Source: Bacteroides zoogleoformans | Lineage (GTDB): Bacteria; Bacteroidota; Bacteroidia; Bacteroidales; Bacteroidaceae | DNA: 64,000 bases | NCBI RefSeq assembly: GCF_002998435.1 | Contig: NZ_CP027231.1 | Location: 1,591,001 to 1,655,000, forward strand | Direction: 5' to 3' | Made by a program: the position numbers and the translations under genes | Shown: positions 28,263 through 40,360 of the stretch, piece after piece | Numbering within the stretch: the first letter of the stretch is position 1 | How the letters are laid out: each line of letters opens with the position of its first letter | Notes under the pieces: generated by a model | Seen by the model: only the letters and a program-made list of their open reading frames with translations | The model's database searches: none | Told to the model about the DNA's origin: nothing

Positions 28263-28373
28263 TTGCCCCTTTTGGCCAAAATAACATTAACCACTTAGTA
28301 CAAGTGTCGTTAGAGTTTTTTTTGTGTAGATTTGAGAACCCGAGTCCTGGTGTAAGGGGTAATAATAAAATCT

Positions 28374-29951
28374 ATGCAAATGAATAAAAGAATCAAGAAC
28401 ATTTTAAGATGTTATGCGGCAGGGATGGGTATCAAGGAAACGGCATCCACGTTCCATACTTCCCGTAACACTGTCCGCAAGTATGTCCGTCTGTTCCTTT
28501 CAAGTGGGAAAAGCATCGATCATCTTCTCTCCCTTTCCGAGGAGCAGTTGCATGAGATGTTTGGCGGTACGGAATCCCGACGTCGGGAGCCTTCTTCCAA
28601 AAGGATTGAATTAGAGGCTTTGCTTCCCGGATATGTATCCCGCCTGACACGCAAAGGGATGAGTGTCAGAAAACTGTTTAAGGAGTATCATGCTGAATAT
28701 CCTGACGGTCTTCAGCTGTCTTCCTTCAAGCGGGCAGTCCGCCAGTACAAGTTCCACATCAAGGTCGTCGGCCATGTCGAGCACTATGCCGCCGACCAGA
28801 TGTATGTTGATTTTGCCGGTGACAGGCTTGAAGTTGTCGATGAGATGACAGGCGAGACGAAGAAGGCCGAGGTCTTTGTCGCTGTCCTGCCGTTCAGTCA
28901 TTATACCTACTGTGAGGCCGTATGGTCACAACGCAAGGAAGACCTGATAAGGGGATGTGAGAACGCCATGCAATATTTTGAGGGTGTCCCGGCGGCCATC
29001 GTTCCCGACAATCTGAAAGCAGCTGTCACACGGAGCGACCGTAACGAGCCGGTCATCAATGATGATTTCGCCGCCTTTGCCGAGCATTACGGTTGTGCAG
29101 TCTATCCTGCCCGTGTACGCCACCCCAAGGACAAGGCCCTGGTTGAGAATACCGTGAAACTTCTCTACCGTTCCGTTTACCTTGACATAGAGGGGATGAC
29201 ATTCTCCAGCCTGGACGGTCTCAATACCGCCATCCGTATTTCCCTGCTTGATTTCAACGAAAAGGTGATGGCCGGTCGGGAGGCGTCACGTAAGGAGATG
29301 TTCCTGCGTGGAGAGAAAGACTATCTCCGTCCGCTTCCTAAGAAACGCTACGTGATGAAAGAGAGAAAACTCATGACCGTGGGCAAGAACTCCTACGTCT
29401 CGTTGTTCAGGCACCATTACAGTGTCCCGAAGGAATATGCAGGAAGGCGTGTGACGATTCTCTATGATGCCGATACGGTGGAAATATACTGTAGCATGAA
29501 CCTTGTCGCCATCCACGACCGCTGTGACATACCCTACACCTATTCATGGAAAAAGGAGCACAACCTGCCGGGGCACTATGGTCCTTATGACAAGGATCTT
29601 GAGGAACTCTTCCGACGTGCCTCGGAAATAGACAATATCGTATTGAATTATCTCCGGGAAGTGGAGCGTGTCATGCAATATCCTCCAAAAGCGTTCAGAT
29701 CCTGTCGGGGCATACTGACGCTGGAGAAAAAATACGGCCGTGACCGTTTGGTCGCTGCCTGCGCCTGCGCAGAACAGAAGCTACAATACGGGTATCAGGC
29801 CTTACGCGAGGTGCTTGAACTGGGAGAAGACGCGGATTTCCTTCCTGATGAGGACGGGAGGATACAGCCTGACATGACATCCCCGACACCACTGACCCAC
29901 AAGAATATACGTGGACGTGACTATTACAGAAAAGACAAACAGGAACAATAA
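28374..29951 (+). CDS. istA: IS21-family transposase IstA
   Basis: The 525-residue DDE transposase cuts and joins the IS ends with help from IstB. The N-terminal helix-turn-helix (MGIKETASTFHTSRNTVRKY) is followed by the catalytic rve-type core: first Asp in MYVDFAGD, second in VPDNLKAAV, Glu in KALVENTVK. Full length and uninterrupted, so the element may still be active. The start could be the Met two codons later (28380). istB begins 10 bp after its stop. Confidence 0.96.
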   Translation: MQMNKRIKNILRCYAAGMGIKETASTFHTSRNTVRKYVRLFLSSGKSIDHLLSLSEEQLHEMFGGTESRRREPSSKRIELEALLPGYVSRLTRKGMSVRKLFKEYHAEYPDGLQLSSFKRAVRQYKFHIKVVGHVEHYAADQMYVDFAGDRLEVVDEMTGETKKAEVFVAVLPFSHYTYCEAVWSQRKEDLIRGCENAMQYFEGVPAAIVPDNLKAAVTRSDRNEPVINDDFAAFAEHYGCAVYPARVRHPKDKALVENTVKLLYRSVYLDIEGMTFSSLDGLNTAIRISLLDFNEKVMAGREASRKEMFLRGEKDYLRPLPKKRYVMKERKLMTVGKNSYVSLFRHHYSVPKEYAGRRVTILYDADTVEIYCSMNLVAIHDRCDIPYTYSWKKEHNLPGHYGPYDKDLEELFRRASEIDNIVLNYLREVERVMQYPPKAFRSCRGILTLEKKYGRDRLVAACACAEQKLQYGYQALREVLELGEDADFLPDEDGRIQPDMTSPTPLTHKNIRGRDYYRKDKQEQ

Positions 29952-29961
29952 AGCTAAAATT

Positions 29962-30741
29962 ATGGAAATAAATAATAAGACAGCTCCCGTAACGGGACAA
30001 CAAGACCAGAACACCATATCACTGGATTTGATGAGCCGCATGAAATTACACGGTATGGCGGAGGCTTTCAGGGAAAGCCTTGCCGGCACCACTCCACAGT
30101 CCATGACCGCGGACACCTTCCTTTCCATGCTCCTTGCACGCGAATGGGATTACCGTGCCCAGGCTGCCATAGTGCGGCTTACTAAGAATGCGGCGTTCCG
30201 ATACAAGGCTTATCTCGAACAGATTGACTATGCCACAAACCGGGGCCTTGAGCGCAATCAGATGGAACGCCTCGCCACCCTTGACTTTGTACATAAGGGG
30301 CAGAACCTCTTCATTACCGGCTCTTCAGGTACAGGGAAAAGCTATCTGGCATGTGCCCTTGGCCACGAGGCATGCAAAAGGGGATTCCGTACTTTCTATG
30401 CCAATGCACCCAAACTGCTTGGTGCACTGAAGGTTGCCAAAGTCAAAGGTACACTTGAAACTGAGCTCAAGAAGATTGAGCGTTGCCAGTTACTCATCCT
30501 TGACGACCTGTTTCTTGTACCTCTTGATGCCAAGGAACGTCCCATCCTGCTCGAAATTATTGAGGACAGGCATGAAAGGAAATCCACTATCATAACCTCG
30601 CAGTACCCATCGTCCAACTGGTATGACATGGTTGGTGATCCGACAATAGCCGACGCCATCCTTGACCGAATCATTCATACGGCCCATACCATTGAGTTGT
30701 ACGGTGAAAGTATGCGCAAGTTAAGGTCTAAGAAAAACTAG
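29962..30741 (+). CDS. istB: IS21-family transposition helper ATPase IstB
   Basis: The start at 29962 (MEINNKTAPVTG, 259 residues) is preferred over an in-frame ATG at 29911, which lies inside istA. IstB is an AAA+ ATPase that forms clamps on target DNA and stimulates IstA. The Walker A motif is GSSGTGKS and Walker B is LLILDDLF, with an N-terminal helical IstB region before them. Intact, and presumably co-translated with istA. Confidence 0.96.
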   Translation: MEINNKTAPVTGQQDQNTISLDLMSRMKLHGMAEAFRESLAGTTPQSMTADTFLSMLLAREWDYRAQAAIVRLTKNAAFRYKAYLEQIDYATNRGLERNQMERLATLDFVHKGQNLFITGSSGTGKSYLACALGHEACKRGFRTFYANAPKLLGALKVAKVKGTLETELKKIERCQLLILDDLFLVPLDAKERPILLEIIEDRHERKSTIITSQYPSSNWYDMVGDPTIADAILDRIIHTAHTIELYGESMRKLRSKKN

Positions 30742-30864
30742 AGAATCAAAAGGATAAAATAAAATTGACCCCTATCACCAGGACTTTAAAGGGGCAATCA
30801 TATTATGGCCAAGATGGGCAATCCTGTTTGGCCAAAAGGGTCAAAGTAGAGTGGCTTTTCCACC

Positions 30865-32511
30865 AAATTCAAAAATCTGGAAACAGAACAAGACGAGGTG
30901 AAATTAAGTGCTGCAGAAAATAAGAAATTCCTGCTGCATCCTGACCGAATCAGGGAAATATCTCAATATATCTTGCAGAACTTCAGAATAAAGACCCATC
31001 GAAACCAAGGAAGCGGAAAAGGCTTTAATGCCATGTTTGCCGTGAACAGTGTGGAAGCTGCCAAACTGTATTATGAAGAGTTGAACACGCTACAAAAAGA
31101 GAACGAAAAGCCCTTAAAGATAGCTACAATATATTCCTTTGCTCCTAATGAGGAACAGAACGCCATAGGCGATATTCGGGAAGAGAGCTTTGAACCTTCA
31201 GCCATGGACAGTAGTGCCAAAGAGTTCCTGACAAAAGCGATTGGAGATTATAATGCTATGTTCAGAACAAGTTTTGGAGTGGACAGCAAGGAATTCCAGA
31301 ACTATTACCGAGATTTGGCAAAAAGGGTCAAGAACCAGGATATTGACCTTATTATTGTAGTAGGAATGTTCCTCACCGGCTTCGATGCCCCTACGCTGAA
31401 CACACTGTTTGTGGATAAGAATTTGCGCTATCATGGTCTGATGCAAGCATTCTCACGCACCAACCGTATCTATGACTCCACCAAAACATTCGGCAATATT
31501 GTCACGTTCCGAGATTTGGAGCAAGCCACGATAGATGCCATCACGTTGTTTGGTGACAAAAACACAAAGAATGTGGTGCTTGAAAAGAGTTATGAAGAAT
31601 ATCTCAAAGGTTTCATGGACATTATAACAGGCGAAGCACGGAAAGGCTATGTTGACATTGTGAAAGAACTCAAAGAGCAATTTCCACAACCTGACGAGAT
31701 AATTACCGAAGCTGACAAGAAGGCTTTTGTAAAACTTTTCGGTGACTACCTGAAGATAGAAAACATTCTGCAAAACTATGACGAGTTCACACAACTGAAA
31801 GAGTTACAAAAGATAGACAAGGAAAATCATAATGCTGTTGAAACATTCAAGGATACACATTTCCTAACTGAAGAAGAAGTATCTGCCATGATGGAGATTG
31901 ATGTACTGCAAGAACGAGTTGCGCAGGATTATCGTTCAACCTATAATGATATTCGAGACTGGTTTAGAAAAGAAAGAGAAGGAAAAGCTCCTGAAGTATC
32001 TAAGGTAGATTGGGATGATGTCGTATTTGAGGTTGACTTGCTCAAATCACAGGAAATAGACCTTGACTATATTCTTGAATTGGTATTTGAACATAATAAG
32101 AAGACAAAAGATAAAGACGCATTGGTAGACGAAGTACGTCGGATTATCAGATCAAGCATAGGAAATAGAGCCAAGGAGGAACTTGTCATAGATTTCATTC
32201 ATGAGACAGATCTGGATCCTATCCAAGACAAGGCCAGTATCATTTCTGCTTTCTTCGCTTATGCACAAAAGAGACAAAAAGAAGAAGCTGAAAACCTAAT
32301 ATCTGAAGAAAAACTGAATATAGAAGCCGCAAAACGCTATATTCAAACTTCACTGAAACATGAGTTTGCCAGTGAAAACGGAACTGACCTCAACGCAATT
32401 CTCCCCAAGATGAGCCCGCTCAATCCGCAATACCTGACAAAAAAGCAAAGTGTCTTTCAAAAAATTGCAGCTTTTATTGAGAAGTTTAAGGGAATTGGAG
32501 GATCTATATAA
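30865..32511 (+). pseudogene. hsdR: C-terminal half of type I restriction subunit hsdR
   Basis: The open frame continues from the IS border into about 549 codons. It contains the second helicase RecA-like lobe ([40 protein letters not shown] in shorter pieces, including [12 protein letters not shown] and [12 protein letters not shown]) and the C-terminal helical domain that docks on HsdM/HsdS. The N-terminal nuclease domain and first helicase lobe, about half of a normal HsdR of roughly 1000 residues, are gone. It therefore cannot cleave DNA. A GTG at 30898 could start a residual protein, but no promoter was seen except possible read-through from the IS. The rest of the frame has no stop codons, suggesting recent loss. 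Confidence 0.92.
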
Positions 32512-32594
32512 ATCCAATCAGCTTTTGAAAAACTCTGAACGAACCTTAATTCTTTTTTCACCACCCCAAACACCCATAAAGCGGTTCTTTTTCT

Positions 32595-32602
32595 TATTTT
32601 TG
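32595..32602 (+). promoter_or_regulatory. Promoter -7 box of the hybrid two-component regulator
   Basis: TATTTTTG matches TAnnTTTG and is 18 bp before the preferred start codon at 32621. This makes a longer reading frame from 32450 unlikely as the natural start. Confidence 0.55.
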
Positions 32603-32620
32603 CAACATATATCATGCGCT

Positions 32621-35600
32621 ATGAGAGATAAAATCACCATCCTGTTTCTTTTTCTATGTATCCCTATCTTGTGCCACGGACAAAAAGGGAAGCTTTTCAC
32701 CGTAGACCGAGAGCTGTCGAGCAGCATGATCAACAGTATCTATCAAGACAGGAAAGGCATTATATGGATAGCAACCGAAGACGGGTTGAACCGCTATGAC
32801 GGAAGCAAATTCACAGCATACAGGCATCAAGAGAAAAACGACTTCTCCTTGATGAACGACTATACCCGCATACTTTTTGAAGACAGGCTGCAACACTTCT
32901 TTGTGGGAACGCTGACCGGACTTCAACTCTACGATCGTACCACGGAACGCTTCACAACCGTTTCCATGGACTTTAGCAGCGGCCCTAACATCAATGCGAA
33001 CATATCAACCATCATCGAACGAAAGAGCGGCGATGTGCTTATCGGAACATCGGGGCATGGGGTCTTCTTACTGAATCCTGAAGAAAAGGAAATCAAAGCC
33101 CGGCAAATGCCCGATTTGCTGCCGGCTTTCTTTGTCAACCAACTGCACGAAGACCGTAACGGAACGTTATGGGCCATCACGGGCGACAAAGGAATATACC
33201 GCATTACAAAAGACAAGCAGTCGACGAATTATCCTAACGGAAAAGATTTCATATGGCCTTCTTGCATTTGCGAGGACAACCGGGGAAATATCTATATCGG
33301 TTGTCTTAAAAAGGGATTGTTCAAGTATGACGTCCGAACGGACAAGTTCATCCATATCGATTACAATCCTTTATCCGAACTTCCCATCAAGACGCTGAAA
33401 CTTATAAGCGAGGATGAAATCTACATCGGCACGGATGGCAACGGCATGAAGATTTATAACATTCAAAAACAAGCTATCGAAGAGAACCCAGTCATCGCCA
33501 CTGCCTTCGATTCGAACAAAGCCAAGGTACACTCCATCTTGAAAGACCGGCAAGGAAACATCTGGTTAGGATTCTTCCAGAAGGGCGTAATGATTCTGCC
33601 AACCGTTACGAACGGCTTCAAATATATCGGCTACAAATCGTCCACGCACAACTCCATCGGTTCCGCTTGCATCATGTCCGTCTGCCAGAGCCATGACGGA
33701 ACAGTGTGGGTGGGCACGGACAACGACGGAATCTACGGCATCTACCCCAACGGAGACAAGAAGCTACACTTTGCACAGACCACAGATAAAGCCCACTCTG
33801 TGTCGCCTACCATCATGAGCATATGCGAAGACTCCGACCGACGCCTTTGGATAGGCTCTTATCGGGACGGACTTGCCCGACTTAATCCGCAGAGCGGCCG
33901 TTGCGACTACATCCATCTGCCCGACAAGAACGGACAAAACGCACAGAGTATCTATTGCATGGTGGAAGACGGCAATAAACACCTCTGGATCGGTTCCATG
34001 GGGGCCGGCCTCTTCCGCATGAACCTCGACACGAAAGAAGTGTTCCGTTATCCCACGCTTGCAAACGGGCTGGAATACCGCATCGAAGTCAACATGTTGC
34101 ACAACGCCTGGATAAACTGCCTGCTGCACGCCCGAAACGGCAAGCTCTACATAGGCACATACGACGGATTGGGCTGCCTCGATATTGCCACCGACGACTT
34201 CGTCTCCACCTACAAGACCAATCGGTTGCTGGCAGGATACGTAGTTTCTGCCTTGTTTGAAGATGCAGATGGGGGGATATGGATAGGCACCACGCAAGGC
34301 TTGAAGCATCTCACTCCCAAGAACGCCGACATGCAAGAATTTACGGTGGAAGATGGACTTTCCGGCAACTCTGTCGCTGCCATCAAGGAAGATTCCGCCG
34401 GCAATTTATGGATAAGCACCAACTTCGGCATTTCGCGTCTCAACCCGAAAACAAAAGTGTTTGTCAACTTCTATGCGGGCGACGGATTGCAAGGAAATGA
34501 ATTCAGCAAAGGGGCCGCTCTCATAAGCAGGCAGAAAGAAATGATTTTTGGTGGAACCAACGGAATCACCCACTTCACTCCCGCCCGGATAAACGATAAC
34601 GACAAAAAGCCGGAAATACGCATTGCCGATTTCTACATACACGACAAGGCAGTGAGGGCAGGTATGAAATCGGGCGGTCACGACATCGTAACCACCTCCG
34701 TGACGGATGCGGAAGAGTTCCGGCTGTCATATAAGGACAACTCGTTCAGTATCGAGTTCTCGGCCATGGAATTCTACAACCCCGAACGAATCAGCTATAC
34801 TTACACGTTCAACAACAGTACCTGGGTCGGCCTGCAACCGGGCATCAACCGGGTATCTTTCAGCGATTTGATGCCGGGTACCTATTTATTTCGTGTGAAA
34901 GCCAAGGACTACAACAATTATTCCGAAACAAAAGAAATCAGAATCATCATCTCCCCTCCTTGGTATGATTCGTGGTGGGCCAAGAGTCTCTATATCCTGA
35001 TTACGGTTATCATCATCGGCCTCGTTGCCCTGCAAATACGCCAACGCTACCGCACGCGCCAAGCCATGCAGCGACATATACATGCCGAGCAACTGAACGA
35101 AGCAAAATTGCAGTTCTTCATCAATATCTCTCATGAGATACGCACACCGATGTCACTCATCATCAGTCCGCTGCAAAAACTAATCGAGACAGACACGGAC
35201 AAAGAGCGGCAACGTAATTACGGACTGATATACCGCAACGCCGAACGAATATTGCAACTCGTGAACCAACTGATGGATGTACGAAAGATAGACAAGGGGC
35301 AAATGTTGCTTCGCTTCAGAGAGACCGAAATCGTAGGGTTCGTGCAAGATATCTATCACACATTCGAGCACCTCGCCTCGACCAAACACATCGAACTGAA
35401 CTTCCACTCGGAAGTAGAGGAGTTGACGGCATTTATCGACCCGAAAAACTTTGATAAGATTATCATGAACATCCTCTCCAATGCCTTTAAATACACACCA
35501 GAAGGAGGGAAGATAGAAATCGACCTGCATATCGGCGAGAATCCCGAAGCACCCTCCACCGCTCTACGCCACTACTTTGAAATCGTGGTGCGCGATAGCG

Positions 35601-36694
35601 GAATCGGCATTAAAGAGAATGAGGAGAAACATATCTTCGACCGCTTCTACCAGATACAGAACAGCCAGAACAAATCGAACATGGGCACAGGTATCGGTCT
35701 GCACCTGACACGCTCGCTGGTAGAGTTGCACCATGGCGCCATAGAGGTGCGAAACAACAGCAATGCTCCGGGATGCAGCTTCATGATACGCCTGCCGCTG
35801 GGGAAAGCACACCTCAGTGAGTCGGAGATAGAAGAGACCCTTGCCGAACCTATTCACCATACGGATACACCGGTAACCGTCCTCACATACTCCGAGGCGG
35901 AAAAGAGCGATGGAAAAGTGACCAAAACCAAACACCGCATTTTGCTGGCGGAGGACGATGAAGAAATACAACGCTACATCTGCCGTGAACTAAGCTCCGA
36001 CTTCCACGTGCAGGAATGCACCAACGGAAAAGAGGCGCTTGCCCTTGTGCACGACCGAATGCCTGACTTGATAATCAGTGACGTGATGATGCCCGAAATG
36101 GATGGCATGACGCTTTGCCGAAAAGTGAAAAGCAACATCCACCTCAACCACATCCCCGTCATCTTGCTTACTGCCAAGAACAGAGAAGAGGATAATATAG
36201 AGGGGCTCAGCATAGGGGCTGATGCTTATATCACGAAGCCGTTCAATATTGAGATTGTACGTCAAACCGCCTTCAATCTCATCAAGAACCGGGAGGTGCT
36301 GAAGAATAACTTCCTGGGCAATCAAGAGCAAGAGAAGCACATCCAGACACCCGAATTGGAGTCACCGGACGAACGACTGCTGAACAGAGTCATGAAAGTC
36401 ATCAACGAGCAATTGGGCAATCCTGACTTGAACGTGGAAATGATTGCCGAAACGGTCGGCATCAGCCGCGTACATCTGCACAGAAAGCTGAAGGAACTGA
36501 CCAATCAGACCACTCGCGACCTGATACGAAATGTACGGCTAAAGCAAGCGGCCACTCTGCTAACCGGCAAGAAACACAGTATCAACGAAGTTGCCGCAAT
36601 GACAGGATTTACCAACGTAGCCTACTTCTCCACCGCATTCAAAGAACTTTACGGTATGCCACCCAGCACATACATGGAGAAGAATTTAGAGTAA
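32621..36694 (+). CDS. Hybrid two-component system sensor/regulator (HTCS) of the xylan locus
   Basis: The start at 32621 gives MRDKITILFLFLCIPILCHGQ, a proper signal sequence (1357 residues). Domains: periplasmic sensor of repeated Reg_prop beta-propeller motifs (about 30-690), Y_Y_Y domain (about 700-775), membrane helix (about 785-805), histidine kinase with His838 in INISHEIRTPMS, ATPase (about 940-1060), receiver with Asp1154 in IISDVMMPEMDG, and an AraC-type DNA-binding domain (about 1250-1357). HTCS proteins sense oligosaccharides and activate their utilisation locus. Its place at the end of the xylan gene train, and shared direct repeats before both xylan promoters in this window, suggest it controls both. 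Its stop lies 4 bp from the convergent GH43 stop. Confidence 0.96.
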   Translation: MRDKITILFLFLCIPILCHGQKGKLFTVDRELSSSMINSIYQDRKGIIWIATEDGLNRYDGSKFTAYRHQEKNDFSLMNDYTRILFEDRLQHFFVGTLTGLQLYDRTTERFTTVSMDFSSGPNINANISTIIERKSGDVLIGTSGHGVFLLNPEEKEIKARQMPDLLPAFFVNQLHEDRNGTLWAITGDKGIYRITKDKQSTNYPNGKDFIWPSCICEDNRGNIYIGCLKKGLFKYDVRTDKFIHIDYNPLSELPIKTLKLISEDEIYIGTDGNGMKIYNIQKQAIEENPVIATAFDSNKAKVHSILKDRQGNIWLGFFQKGVMILPTVTNGFKYIGYKSSTHNSIGSACIMSVCQSHDGTVWVGTDNDGIYGIYPNGDKKLHFAQTTDKAHSVSPTIMSICEDSDRRLWIGSYRDGLARLNPQSGRCDYIHLPDKNGQNAQSIYCMVEDGNKHLWIGSMGAGLFRMNLDTKEVFRYPTLANGLEYRIEVNMLHNAWINCLLHARNGKLYIGTYDGLGCLDIATDDFVSTYKTNRLLAGYVVSALFEDADGGIWIGTTQGLKHLTPKNADMQEFTVEDGLSGNSVAAIKEDSAGNLWISTNFGISRLNPKTKVFVNFYAGDGLQGNEFSKGAALISRQKEMIFGGTNGITHFTPARINDNDKKPEIRIADFYIHDKAVRAGMKSGGHDIVTTSVTDAEEFRLSYKDNSFSIEFSAMEFYNPERISYTYTFNNSTWVGLQPGINRVSFSDLMPGTYLFRVKAKDYNNYSETKEIRIIISPPWYDSWWAKSLYILITVIIIGLVALQIRQRYRTRQAMQRHIHAEQLNEAKLQFFINISHEIRTPMSLIISPLQKLIETDTDKERQRNYGLIYRNAERILQLVNQLMDVRKIDKGQMLLRFRETEIVGFVQDIYHTFEHLASTKHIELNFHSEVEELTAFIDPKNFDKIIMNILSNAFKYTPEGGKIEIDLHIGENPEAPSTALRHYFEIVVRDSGIGIKENEEKHIFDRFYQIQNSQNKSNMGTGIGLHLTRSLVELHHGAIEVRNNSNAPGCSFMIRLPLGKAHLSESEIEETLAEPIHHTDTPVTVLTYSEAEKSDGKVTKTKHRILLAEDDEEIQRYICRELSSDFHVQECTNGKEALALVHDRMPDLIISDVMMPEMDGMTLCRKVKSNIHLNHIPVILLTAKNREEDNIEGLSIGADAYITKPFNIEIVRQTAFNLIKNREVLKNNFLGNQEQEKHIQTPELESPDERLLNRVMKVINEQLGNPDLNVEMIAETVGISRVHLHRKLKELTNQTTRDLIRNVRLKQAATLLTGKKHSINEVAAMTGFTNVAYFSTAFKELYGMPPSTYMEKNLE

Positions 36695-36703
36695 AGCTTT
36701 ACT
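36690..36703. repeat. 14-bp palindrome holding both convergent stop codons
   Basis: AGTAAAGCTTTACT is a perfect palindrome. The TAA at 36692-36694 ends the regulator gene, and the complementary TAA at 36699-36701 ends GH43 on the other strand. No longer terminator hairpin was found between the two genes. Confidence 0.6.
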
Positions 36704-38267
36704 GAACCGATATTTTATCTTCCTGCTTGAAGTAATCGAAATCGGCATAACCGCCTGTTTGTTTCGTGGCGTAGTTAAAGAGAGCAAAACGATAGCCCAT
36801 GAAGTGGGGCATAGTGTACGACATCTGCAGCACGTCTCCTATTTGCTTCCATGTCTTGCTGTCCATGCTATAATAGAAGCGTCCTTTATCCGTACGGTTC
36901 CTGAAATCACATTCGGCTTTGAAGTAAACCAACTTTTTGTTCAAAGGCAGACTTTCCACCTCCACCGATTCTTCAGTCTCCCCATTCACCATCACGATGC
37001 ACCTCTTACCGTCTATCACCTTCACGCCTACTTGTCCGTACTTATGCTGGAAGAGTGAGAGTCCGGCAAAGTCTCCCTCCTTCATACCCGCCACATCCAA
37101 ACGAATGGAACCGGAGCAAACCGGGCCGATGGTGCGCTGCGTCAATGTGTTCTTGGCTTGCATGAAAGAAGTCTCCACACGTCCGGTGGTCAGGCGCAGG
37201 TAGCCTTTGCGGGCAGTGACCGACCACAGTGCATTGTCGGGATTATGATTCCACTGCCACACAAGCGGCAACGCAGCCTCGCCGGGTTTCCGTGCGAAGT
37301 CGTCGGAACAGACAATGCCCGGCATCAGGCCTTTGCTTGCCGGAAGTTCAAGTTCATCGGGAGCCACGCCGTTGACGCCAAACACCGGCCAGCCGTCTTC
37401 CCACCGAACGGGTACCAAATAAGGAATGCGTCCCACGGCACCGCAGTCCTGAAACAGGTAGGCAAACCAGCGCCCGTCGGGCGTATCTATCAGTCCACCC
37501 TGCGCAATGCCGCGATCCTGAAAGGCGACCTTCCCCTCATATGGGCCGTTGATACTATCGGCACGATGCACCAACACAGTGCGCATGCCGCCGCGAGGCC
37601 AGACGACGTTGATCAGATAGTACTTGCCGTTCACCTTGAAGAGTTGCGAACCTTCGGCGCCCAGCATAATCCGATCGCCTGCCGGAGCGCTGGCATTCTC
37701 CAGCAATACGCGTTCGGTGCCCGGCTTCAGACCCGATAGGTCTGCCTCCAACTCGGCAATGAACAGCTTGCCGTTGCCGTATATCAGGTAGATGCGCCCG
37801 TCATCGTCAAAGAAAAAGGTATGGTCGTGGCAGGAGGGCGAGAACTCGATGCGCTTCCACGGACCTTTCTCTATATCTGCGGTGACAAAGAAATAGGTCT
37901 TGCCGGTGGTCTGCGCAAAAGTGGATACGTAATACATTCCTTTATGGTGGCGGATGCAGCTTGCCCACGACCCGCGTCCGTAGGTGTTCTGTCCGCCGTC
38001 CAGATTCATGGTCGGCAATTCGCCGGTCAGGACGTCGCAGGCATAGTTCACCAACTCCCAGTTGACGAGGTCTTTCGATTTCATGATAGGTACACCCGGC
38101 ACCATGTGCATCGTAGTGCTGCTCATATAATAGGTGTCGCCCACACGCACCATCGACATGTCGGGCACATCGGCATAAATCAACGGGTTCGTTGCCCTTT
38201 GTTGCGCTTGCAGCAGTGTGCCGCCCGATAGTACGCATAAGAGTAAAAGTATTCTGAATATTCTCAT
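36699..38267 (-). CDS. GH43 glycosidase with C-terminal beta-sandwich domain
   Basis: The 522-residue protein has a signal peptide (about 1-21, ending LQAQ). The GH43 propeller (about 25-315) has base Asp in YADVPDMSMV and acid Glu in MLGAEGSQLFKVNGKYY. The C-terminal region (about 330-515) resembles the concanavalin-like domain (DUF1349/xylosidase C-terminal type) common in xylan-acting GH43. Beta-xylosidase or arabinofuranosidase activity on xylan fragments is likely, in the periplasm. It is the last gene of the minus-strand train, 18 bp after the CE6-CE1 gene. Confidence 0.92.
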   Translation of the reverse strand: MRIFRILLLLCVLSGGTLLQAQQRATNPLIYADVPDMSMVRVGDTYYMSSTTMHMVPGVPIMKSKDLVNWELVNYACDVLTGELPTMNLDGGQNTYGRGSWASCIRHHKGMYYVSTFAQTTGKTYFFVTADIEKGPWKRIEFSPSCHDHTFFFDDDGRIYLIYGNGKLFIAELEADLSGLKPGTERVLLENASAPAGDRIMLGAEGSQLFKVNGKYYLINVVWPRGGMRTVLVHRADSINGPYEGKVAFQDRGIAQGGLIDTPDGRWFAYLFQDCGAVGRIPYLVPVRWEDGWPVFGVNGVAPDELELPASKGLMPGIVCSDDFARKPGEAALPLVWQWNHNPDNALWSVTARKGYLRLTTGRVETSFMQAKNTLTQRTIGPVCSGSIRLDVAGMKEGDFAGLSLFQHKYGQVGVKVIDGKRCIVMVNGETEESVEVESLPLNKKLVYFKAECDFRNRTDKGRFYYSMDSKTWKQIGDVLQMSYTMPHFMGYRFALFNYATKQTGGYADFDYFKQEDKISVQ

Positions 38268-38285
38268 CGCAATAAAGGTAATGGT

Positions 38286-40244
<1,959 letters not shown>

Positions 40245-40360
40245 TCACGACCTCTCCGTTGCCGGAAATCGTTTGTTGTATATCTCTGTATCATGCTCTT
40301 GTTCTGCGTTCTGCCTCTCAAGGAGGAGGTTTCTTTTTCAGGCATTCGCAGCCCTTTTGT

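Larger units (their letters stand above)
28198..30862 (+). mobile_element. IS21-family insertion sequence, 2,665 bp
   Basis: The element runs from TG at 28198 to CA at 30862, as expected for IS21 ends. The terminal inverted repeats are 75 bp long with a single mismatch (28198-28272 and 30788-30862), starting TGGAAAAGCCACTC. Within them TTTTGGCCAAA-type motifs recur, the multiple transposase-binding sites of this family. It encodes istA and istB. No target duplication flanks it: the left flank ends GAATATA and the right begins CCAAATT. The left flank is in hsdS and the right in hsdR, so the missing DNA was deleted together with or after insertion. Confidence 0.95.

Noticed and set aside
28191-30870. 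Target-site duplication around the IS21-family element
   Set aside because: The left flank (GAATATA) and right flank (CCAAATT) do not match at any length from 4 to 8 bp, so no duplication is claimed.
32450-32620. Longer start for the hybrid regulator, adding 57 residues
   Set aside because: It would overlap the hsdR remnant, precede the -7 box at 32595 and bury the signal peptide that begins at 32621.
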